DNA of 64,000 nucleotides from Maea johnstoni (lineage: Eukaryota; Annelida; Polychaeta; Spionida; Magelonidae), in the NCBI GenBank assembly GCA_963942565.1, contig OZ012699.1, forward strand, positions 29,393,355-29,457,354. Direction: 5' to 3'. Of this stretch, positions 56,961 through 64,000 are shown piece by piece. Both the position numbers and the translations under genes were made by a program. Positions within the stretch are counted from its first letter, which is position 1; each line of letters starts with the position of its first letter. The notes under the pieces are model-generated. The model saw only the letters and a list, made by a program, of their open reading frames with translations. It had not been told where the DNA came from and ran no database searches.

Positions 56961-59915
56961 CTAATGCCCATTAAAGACTTTACTAGGAAGTCTATCCTCA
57001 CTCATTTGGGAAAGTCGACAGCGAAACCTAGAGATGCTCATCCATTGCTTATGGATAGGTAAGAACCAGCCCATTTCACCCTGAACTCCAGCATTGGGTG
57101 CATAACGACCAAGACCCAAGAATACTCGGCAAGCCCTATTTTGGACAGCATTTATACAACTGAATTCCCTTGTACCCCAAATGGCTGCTCCATAGTCAAT
57201 GACAGGTGCAACAAGGGACTCATACACTTTAGTAAATACTTTATAGGGCATACCACCATTAGCATAAAATTTTGAAATTATAAGACCTAAGGCCCTACTA
57301 GCGGAGGCAGCCACAGATTTGGCAGTTTGCGCCAGATCATGAAACTCATTAAAAACAAGGCCTAGATACTTATATTGAGGGACCGTTTTAAGCAACTGGT
57401 CACCACAATAAAATTGGACACTCGACCTCTGCTTAGAAGGGTTTCGAAAATGTATAACCTGAGTTTTTGTGTCATTAATCTCTAGCCGCCATTTAATACA
57501 CCATTTGTATAAAACATCGAGCATTATCTGTAGGTCCGCCTCCGTTTCAGCCAGTAGAACCACATCATCAGCATAAAGTAATATTGAAAGCTTTTCATTA
57601 CCAAAAGGAACTCCTTTCCGCAATGACTTGATTTCCTCAGAGAGACTATCAAAGAACAGGTTAAACAGACATGGTGATAAAAGACAGCCTTGCTTTACGC
57701 CCAGGTCAACATTGAACCAGTCAGTTAGTTTACCATTTATACGAACACAGGCTTTGACACCCTTATAAAGGGACCTAAGTGCATTTAAAAAGGTACCTGA
57801 AACACCCATTGAGATCAGACGAAACCATAATAAGTCCCTGTCAACACGATCAAAGGCTTTTCGGGCGTCCACAAAGCAAGCAAAAGTTTCCTTTTTTTTT
57901 CGAAGTCTGTTTTCTAGAATAGTAGATAATACAAAAATATGATCAATACAATTACGGGCTTTACGGAAGCCATTTTGTTCTTCACACAACTTTCCATTAT
58001 CTTCTGCCCACTGAGTAAGTCTTGCATTTAGAATATCACAGTATACTTTGTAAATGGCAGAAGTAAGAGCAATACCTCTATATCCCGTAAGAGGATCTGA
58101 TGGGTCTTCACCATGTTTGGGGACGGGTTGGATGATACTACATAACCATTGAGAAGGAATTATTCCTGACATAAAACAAGTTTGAAAAAGAGAGGTAAGA
58201 TATTTGATGCAGGCTTCATTTTTTATCACTTTTGCTGGGATGGCATCCCAACCAGGAGCCTTATCAGCTTTTGCTTTAAATATTGCCTGCTGTACCTCTA
58301 ATAGGGAGATCTCATTATTCAGACCAGCCCCATCTAATGAATCAGAAACAAAACTACCAAGTTCGGTTTCCATAGAGTTAACTTTTGTACGAGCCATATG
58401 AGCAAAGTCTTCATCGAAGTCTTTATTTATGGACACCTTGGAGTATAATGAAGAATAATCCTGATACCATTTAGAGATCACTGCTGGTATATCATTACAA
58501 ATGGAACCATCTGGGTTCTTTACTTCCCAGGGGATACTTTGCTTTCTCTCATTTGCAACTCCAAGCTTACCAATTTGCTCCCAAAAAGACTTTGGGTTTG
58601 AGGACTGCAGGAGGACAAGTTCATCCTGTTGCTCCTTCCAGTACCGTCTCTTAGCTTGTTGTTTTTCACGATTAAATAGTTTACTCTTTTTGATAAAAAC
58701 TTCCTTGAAATGCGACCTGCTACTTATGCTTGTGCAACGTCTCCAATTTTTCTCGGCGGCATTTTTCTCTTGATTGAGTTTTTTTAGAACATTATTCCAC
58801 CAAGGTTTATGGAAACGTATAGGAAGAGAAGAAGGAACATTGGGCTCAGAGTAAGAAGCAGGTGAGAATGTAGAACCCATTTCATTTTTAAGAAGATCAG
58901 TGAAGTTACCGTATACAGTATCAATAACCTGCTGTCCCAATTCCCTCTGATCGAACTCTGAAATTAAATTGTCAATCCTAGACATAATATCAGGACTAGA
59001 AAAAAAGTTGCATGGGACTGAGTCAACCTTGTATCTTTTAGGTGCAGATTGACCGAAAGACTCACCTGAGCTAATCCCAGGCAAGTCTGGACTAGGCGGG
59101 AGTCCTTTGACTCCTGGAGCAATAACAGGAAAAGTCACTGACCATGTTAGAAGGGCATGGTCAGGAAGGGACTCTAAGAAAGAATTACGGAGACGATCTT
59201 TAAGGGAAAGAGGTGGATGGACAGCAAAATCATTGTACATGTTTAAATATTCACTGGGAACTAAACAATAGTCAACAACTGATTGACCACTGTGTGTAAA
59301 ACAAGTGAAGTCATTAGAGGGACTTCTACCATTAAGCATTACACAACCAGCATTACATAGAAAATCAATAAGCAGATCACCTGATTCATTGCGTTTAAAA
59401 TCAATTGTGGAACGAAACGGCAAATTATCCACACCTTCAATGAAGTCTGCACTGTCTCCACACCTGGCATTAAAATCACCACAGATGAAAAAAGGACCAA
59501 TACTCTGATACAAGTAGACATGAGTAAGCAACTTGTCAAAAAACATACGCGCATCAATGTTTCTACTTGAGGACTGGGGTGGCAAATAACAAACACAGAC
59601 AGTAAAGGAACAAAGAGGCTCATCAACTCCTGTCTTAGGCGTACATTTCAGCCACATAATTCCTTCAACCGAATCATTGAGAATAGAGACATTATAAATA
59701 TGTATAATAGAGTTTCGGACGAAGAAGCCAACACCCCCAGAACCTCGAGAAGCCCTAGGATACAGATTTTTCCTGTTATTACAAAACCAAGTGTACCCAT
59801 CTAACTTAAGAGTTTGGTTATTTACCCTAAACGATTCTCCGATACCAATAAAATCAAGATCAAACTTTAAAGCACAGAGAGCACGCGATTTGTAATTTTC
59901 AGAGTTAGTGTTCAT
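56961..59915 (-). CDS. LINE copy 1, ORF2 endonuclease-reverse transcriptase (984 aa)
   Basis: ATG start, though endonuclease-like sequence (FWNVNGWS) begins a few codons earlier, after a stop. The APE endonuclease (~1-250) has IGIGES, ICGDFNARCGD and SVVDYCLVP. Reverse transcriptase (~540-850) has GYRGIALTS, FVDARKAFDRVD, GVKQGCLLSPCLF and the LLYADDVVLL catalytic box. The remainder is the thumb and linker region to NGH-stop. It would nick target DNA and copy LINE RNA into it. The frame breaks before the zinc knuckle, so a full ORF2 is not made from this copy. Confidence 0.9.
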   Translation of the reverse strand: MNTNSENYKSRALCALKFDLDFIGIGESFRVNNQTLKLDGYTWFCNNRKNLYPRASRGSGGVGFFVRNSIIHIYNVSILNDSVEGIMWLKCTPKTGVDEPLCSFTVCVCYLPPQSSSRNIDARMFFDKLLTHVYLYQSIGPFFICGDFNARCGDSADFIEGVDNLPFRSTIDFKRNESGDLLIDFLCNAGCVMLNGRSPSNDFTCFTHSGQSVVDYCLVPSEYLNMYNDFAVHPPLSLKDRLRNSFLESLPDHALLTWSVTFPVIAPGVKGLPPSPDLPGISSGESFGQSAPKRYKVDSVPCNFFSSPDIMSRIDNLISEFDQRELGQQVIDTVYGNFTDLLKNEMGSTFSPASYSEPNVPSSLPIRFHKPWWNNVLKKLNQEKNAAEKNWRRCTSISSRSHFKEVFIKKSKLFNREKQQAKRRYWKEQQDELVLLQSSNPKSFWEQIGKLGVANERKQSIPWEVKNPDGSICNDIPAVISKWYQDYSSLYSKVSINKDFDEDFAHMARTKVNSMETELGSFVSDSLDGAGLNNEISLLEVQQAIFKAKADKAPGWDAIPAKVIKNEACIKYLTSLFQTCFMSGIIPSQWLCSIIQPVPKHGEDPSDPLTGYRGIALTSAIYKVYCDILNARLTQWAEDNGKLCEEQNGFRKARNCIDHIFVLSTILENRLRKKKETFACFVDARKAFDRVDRDLLWFRLISMGVSGTFLNALRSLYKGVKACVRINGKLTDWFNVDLGVKQGCLLSPCLFNLFFDSLSEEIKSLRKGVPFGNEKLSILLYADDVVLLAETEADLQIMLDVLYKWCIKWRLEINDTKTQVIHFRNPSKQRSSVQFYCGDQLLKTVPQYKYLGLVFNEFHDLAQTAKSVAASASRALGLIISKFYANGGMPYKVFTKVYESLVAPVIDYGAAIWGTREFSCINAVQNRACRVFLGLGRYAPNAGVQGEMGWFLPIHKQWMSISRFRCRLSQMSEDRLPSKVFNGH

Positions 59916-59951
59916 GGACCAACCATTGACGTTCCAAAAACCTGCTTTATA

Positions 59952-60620
59952 TTAAACTGATTGTCTTTGACTATGACGGTGACTGGCTGTTCTGTTAATT
60001 GAACTTGAATGGTTGGACGAAACACTGCGATTTGTAGACCTTGATGCGGTTGGGTCGTTGATCTTGTTTACCACTAAGCCATTCCTCACGGTTATGGAAT
60101 CAGCCGCCATTACACGCACAAGAGTTTTAAGGTTCTTCTCAGCCCTCCGATCAGATGGCAAGACTGTGCAAGCCTTACGCAAAAGGTTTTCTCTAAGTAC
60201 TTTGAGGTCAGGGTGCAGACAGCGCAAAAGAAAGTGTTCTTCATTTTCCGTTTCAATAAATCCATTTTTAAAACAATTCAAACACACTCTTTCTTCATGA
60301 GGAATCTGTATATTGTTACGTTTCTCCCAGAGACCCATTTCTAATCTTAAAGGAGCTACTCCACACCTGACTTTAGCTAGCGCTTTCCTCTCTTTTCTAG
60401 AGATGGGCATCTCCAGGTAAGGCTCTGATATGAACTCAGTCTTCAATAATCTATAAAATCTTAACTTGTTGCTAGTTTCTCTATCTAATGTTGCCTGCCA
60501 CTTAAGATTGCAGTCATTAAGAAGCTTATCACTTAGCTCTTGCCCAATTTCTGGGAATGCAACAACATCATTTACATCGTTAAGCCTATGAAGACCGAGA
60601 GTCTCAAATTGTTTTCGCAC
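59952..60620 (-). pseudogene. LINE copy 2: ORF2 C-terminus fused in frame to ORF1-end-like sequence
   Basis: Identical to copy 1 through the zinc knuckle to KACTVLP, then switches at ~60155 to SDRRAEKNLKTLVRV... and a Ser/Arg/His-rich end (HRHSQRQSV). The new part lies just ahead of the next endonuclease start (37 bp), the position of the end of ORF1 in a two-ORF LINE. The junction is therefore the tandem-duplication point, and the fusion frame is accidental or at least secondary. Confidence 0.8.
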
Positions 60621-60652
60621 CTTAGTGGGCCAGGTGTTTCTGATATTCTGTG

Positions 60653-63541
60653 CTAATGCCCATTAAAGACTTTACTAGGAAGTCTATCCTCACAGTCTAT
60701 TTCACCCTGAACTCCAGCATTGGGTGCATAATGACCAAGACCCAAGAATACTCGGCAAGCCCTATTTTGGACAGCATTTATACAACTGAATTCCCTTGTA
60801 CCCCAAATGGCTGCTCCATAGTCAATGACAGGTGCAACAAGGGACTCATACACTTTAGTAAATACTTTATAGGGCATACCACCATTAGCATAAAATTTTG
60901 AAATTATAAGACCTAAGGCCCTACTAGCGGAGGCAGCCACAGATTTGGCAGTTTGCGCCAGATCATGAAACTCATTAAAAACAAGGCCTAGATACTTATA
61001 TTGAGGGACCGTTTTAAGCAACTGGTCACCACAATAAAATTGAACACTCGACCTCTGCTTAGAAGGGTTTCGAAAATGTATAACCTGAGTTTTTGTGTCA
61101 TTAATCTCTAGCCGCCATTTAATACACCATTTGTATAAAACATCGAGCATTATCTGTAGGTCCGCCTCCGTTTCAGCCAGTAGAACCACATCATCAGCAT
61201 AAAGTAATATTGAAAGCTTTTCATTACCAAAAGGAACTCCTTTCCGCAATGACTTGATTTCCTCAGAGAGACTATCAAAGAACAGGTTAAACAGACATGG
61301 TGATAAAAGACAGCCTTGCTTTACGCCCAGGTCAACATTGAACCAGTCAGTTAGTTTACCATTTATACGAACACAGGCTTTGACACCCTTATAAAGGGAC
61401 CTAAGTGCATTTAAAAAGGTACCTGAAACACCCATTGAGATCAGACGAAACCATAATAAGTCCCTGTCAACACGATCAAAGGCTTTTCGGGCGTCCACAA
61501 AGCAAGCAAAAGTTTCCTTTTTTTTTCGAAGTCTGTTTTCTAGAATAGTAGATAATACAAAAATATGATCAATACAATTACGGGCTTTACGGAAGCCATT
61601 TTGTTCTTCACACAACTTTCCATTATCTTCTGCCCACTGAGTAAGTCTTGCATTTAGAATATCACAGTATACTTTGTAAATGGCAGAAGTAAGAGCAATA
61701 CCTCTATATCCCGTAAGAGGATCTGATGGGTCTTCACCATGTTTGGGGACGGGTTGGATGATACTACATAACCATTGAGAAGGAATTATTCCTGACATAA
61801 AACAAGTTTGAAAAAGAGAGGTAAGATATTTGATGCAGGCTTCATTTTTTATCACTTTTGCTGGGATGGCATCCCAACCAGGAGCCTTATCAGCTTTTGC
61901 TTTAAATATTGCCTGCTGTACCTCTAATAGGGAGATCTCATTATTCAGACCAGCCCCATCTAATGAATCAGAAACAAAACTACCAAGTTCGGTTTCCATA
62001 GAGTTAACTTTTGTACGAGCCATATGAGCAAAGTCTTCATCGAAGTCTTTATTTATGGACACCTTGGAGTATAATGAAGAATAATCCTGATACCATTTAG
62101 AGATCACTGCTGGTATATCATTACAAATGGAACCATCTGGGTTCTTTACTTCCCAGGGGATACTTTGCTTTCTCTCATTTGCAACTCCAAGCTTACCAAT
62201 TTGCTCCCAAAAAGACTTTGGGTTTGAGGACTGCAGGAGGACAAGTTCATCCTGTTGCTCCTTCCAGTACCGTCTCTTAGCTTGTTGTTTTTCACGATTA
62301 AATAGTTTACTCTTTTTGATAAAAACTTCCTTGAAATGCGACCTGCTACTTATGCTTGTGCAACGTCTCCAATTTTTCTCGGCGGCATTTTTCTCTTGAT
62401 TGAGTTTTTTTAGAACATTATTCCACCAAGGTTTATGGAAACGTATAGGAAGAGAAGAAGGAACATTGGGCTCAGAGTAAGAAGCAGGTGAGAATGTAGA
62501 ACCCATTTCATTTTTAAGAAGATCAGTGAAGTTACCGTATACAGTATCAATAACCTGCTGTCCCAATTCCCTCTGATCGAACTCTGAAATTAAATTGTCA
62601 ATCCTAGACATAATATCAGGACTAGAAAAAAAGTTGCATGGGACTGAGTCAACCTTGTATCTTTTAGGTGCAGATTGACCGAAAGACTCACCTGAGCTAA
62701 TCCCAGGCAAGTCTGGACTAGGCGGGAGTCCTTTGACTCCTGGAGCAATAACAGGAAAAGTCACTGACCATGTTAGAAGGGCATGGTCAGGAAGGGACTC
62801 TAAGAAAGAATTACGGAGACGATCTTTAAGGGAAAGAGGTGGATGGACAGCAAAATCATTGTACATGTTTAAATATTCACTGGGAACTAAACAATAGTCA
62901 ACAACTGATTGACCACTGTGTGTAAAACAAGTGAAGTCATTAGAGGGACTTCTACCATTAAGCATTACACAACCAGCATTACATAGAAAATCAATAAGCA
63001 GATCACCTGATTCATTGCGTTTAAAATCAATTGTGGAACGAAACGGCAAATTATCCACACCTTCAATGAAGTCTGCACTGTCTCCACACCTGGCATTAAA
63101 ATCACCACAGATGAAAAAAGGACCAATACTCTGATACAAGTAGACATGAGTAAGCAACTTGTCAAAAAACATACGCGCATCAATGTTTCTACTTGAGGAC
63201 TGGGGTGGCAAATAACAAACACAGACAGTAAAGGAACAAAGAGGCTCATCAACTCCTGTCTTAGGCGTACATTTCAGCCACATAATTCCTTCAACCGAAT
63301 CATTGAGAATAGAGACATTATAAATATGTATAATAGAGTTTCGGACGAAGAAGCCAACACCCCCAGAACCTCGAGAAGCCCTAGGATACAGATTTTTCCT
63401 GTTATTACAAAACCAAGTGTACCCATCTAACTTAAGAGTTTGGTTATTTACCCTAAACGATTCTCCGATACCAATAAAATCAAGATCAAACTTTAAAGCA
63501 CAGAGAGCACGCGATTTGTAATTTTCAGAGTTAGTGTTCAT
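60653..63541 (-). CDS. LINE copy 2, ORF2 endonuclease-reverse transcriptase (962 aa)
   Basis: Same protein as copy 1, with all EN and RT motifs including YADD, minus 22 residues near the C-terminal end of the frame (after GVQGE). It shares the frame break before the knuckle with copy 1. Near-identity over ~2.9 kb shows recent tandem duplication rather than two insertions. Confidence 0.9.
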   Translation of the reverse strand: MNTNSENYKSRALCALKFDLDFIGIGESFRVNNQTLKLDGYTWFCNNRKNLYPRASRGSGGVGFFVRNSIIHIYNVSILNDSVEGIMWLKCTPKTGVDEPLCSFTVCVCYLPPQSSSRNIDARMFFDKLLTHVYLYQSIGPFFICGDFNARCGDSADFIEGVDNLPFRSTIDFKRNESGDLLIDFLCNAGCVMLNGRSPSNDFTCFTHSGQSVVDYCLVPSEYLNMYNDFAVHPPLSLKDRLRNSFLESLPDHALLTWSVTFPVIAPGVKGLPPSPDLPGISSGESFGQSAPKRYKVDSVPCNFFSSPDIMSRIDNLISEFDQRELGQQVIDTVYGNFTDLLKNEMGSTFSPASYSEPNVPSSLPIRFHKPWWNNVLKKLNQEKNAAEKNWRRCTSISSRSHFKEVFIKKSKLFNREKQQAKRRYWKEQQDELVLLQSSNPKSFWEQIGKLGVANERKQSIPWEVKNPDGSICNDIPAVISKWYQDYSSLYSKVSINKDFDEDFAHMARTKVNSMETELGSFVSDSLDGAGLNNEISLLEVQQAIFKAKADKAPGWDAIPAKVIKNEACIKYLTSLFQTCFMSGIIPSQWLCSIIQPVPKHGEDPSDPLTGYRGIALTSAIYKVYCDILNARLTQWAEDNGKLCEEQNGFRKARNCIDHIFVLSTILENRLRKKKETFACFVDARKAFDRVDRDLLWFRLISMGVSGTFLNALRSLYKGVKACVRINGKLTDWFNVDLGVKQGCLLSPCLFNLFFDSLSEEIKSLRKGVPFGNEKLSILLYADDVVLLAETEADLQIMLDVLYKWCIKWRLEINDTKTQVIHFRNPSKQRSSVQFYCGDQLLKTVPQYKYLGLVFNEFHDLAQTAKSVAASASRALGLIISKFYANGGMPYKVFTKVYESLVAPVIDYGAAIWGTREFSCINAVQNRACRVFLGLGHYAPNAGVQGEIDCEDRLPSKVFNGH

Positions 63542-63577
63542 GGACCAACCATTGACGTTCCAAAAACCTGCTTTATA

Positions 63578-64000
63578 TTAAACTGATTGTCTTTGACTAT
63601 GACGGTGACTGGCTGTTCTGTTAATTGAACTTGAATGGTTGGACGAAACACTGCGATTTGTAGACCTTGATGCGGTTGGGTCGTTGATCTTGTTTACCAC
63701 TAAGCCATTCCTCACGGTTATGGAATCAGCCGCCATTACACGCACAAGAGTTTTAAGGTTCTTCTCAGCCCTCCGATCAGATGGCAAGACTGTGCAAGCC
63801 TTACGCAAAAGGTTTTCTCTAAGTACTTTGAGGTCAGGGTGCAGACAGCGCAAAAGAAAGTGTTCTTCATTTTCCGTTTCAATAAATCCATTTTTAAAAC
63901 AATTCAAACACACTCTTTCTTCATGAGGAATCTGTATATTGTTACGTTTCTCCCAGAGACCCATTTCTAATCTTAAAGGAGCTACTCCACACCTGACTTT
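63578..64000 (-). pseudogene. LINE copy 3, partial fusion segment running off the window
   Basis: Same ORF2-knuckle/ORF1-end fusion as 59952-60620, including the Met variant (RLEMGLW) shared with copy 2 but not copy 1. It shows that at least three tandem copies exist and that copies 2 and 3 are closest relatives here. Confidence 0.85.

Larger units (their letters stand above)
56165..64000 (-). mobile_element. Minus-strand LINE with ORF2 in head-to-tail tandem copies
   Basis: The 3' end is at 56165, where (AGATA)n on the plus strand is the microsatellite tail. Copy 1 reaches to ~60155. Copy 2 repeats the same sequence 3626 bp further on, and copy 3 starts at ~63780 and leaves the window. Copies are nearly identical, apart from a 66-bp segment (near 56997-57075) missing in copy 2. 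EN-RT order and the C-terminal zinc knuckle show a non-LTR element of the broad jockey/CR1/I group; I cannot fix the clade. Confidence 0.9.

Overview
The window is animal nuclear DNA. It shows AT-rich intergenic sequence, dense DNA-transposon miniatures, LINEs, a Ty3/gypsy LTR element, simple repeats and a C2H2 zinc-finger cluster. The transposon mix (CR1-like PHD/esterase ORF1, piggyBac-, hAT- and pogo-like miniatures) suits a marine invertebrate, possibly a deuterostome, but I cannot name the species. There are no bacterial-type genes, rRNAs, tRNAs or CRISPR arrays.

Layout. 1-3452 is a satellite of ~535-bp units, each built from three diverged ~178-bp monomers with G-rich joints. 3453-7300 and 40188-44910 are two direct copies of one segmental duplication, and they bracket the zinc-finger locus. 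The locus (7300-35274) starts with a short finger exon split by a 2.1-kb TA-flanked DNA element. Finger-coding sequence follows, then seven head-to-tail units of ~3.46-3.61 kb. 35275-40187 is intergenic DNA carrying piggyBac-like and pogo-like miniature families. 45075-54376 is a broken but young Ty3/gypsy element sitting in the middle of an older palindromic foldback element. 54704-54827 is a very clean hAT-type miniature. 54884-56160 is the decayed ORF1 of a CR1-like LINE, cut by a minus-strand LINE whose ORF2 is tandemly repeated to the window end.

The most interesting biology is in the seven units. Each encodes nine or so near-identical C2H2 fingers, a finger disabled the same way in all units, five more fingers, and a tail of ~27-residue repeats. 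Almost every tail repeat carries two perfect SUMO-acceptor consensus sites (I/V-K-Q-E), often followed by acidic residues. Units 2 and 6 keep a 454-residue ATG-started frame with five fingers and about 20 such sites; the others are broken to different degrees. The array arose by a duplication joining a finger codon to a hAT miniature at a 3-bp TTC match, so units 2-7 lack the gene's 5' part. Variants are shared in a mosaic pattern, showing exchange between units. Whether any unit is expressed cannot be told from sequence alone.
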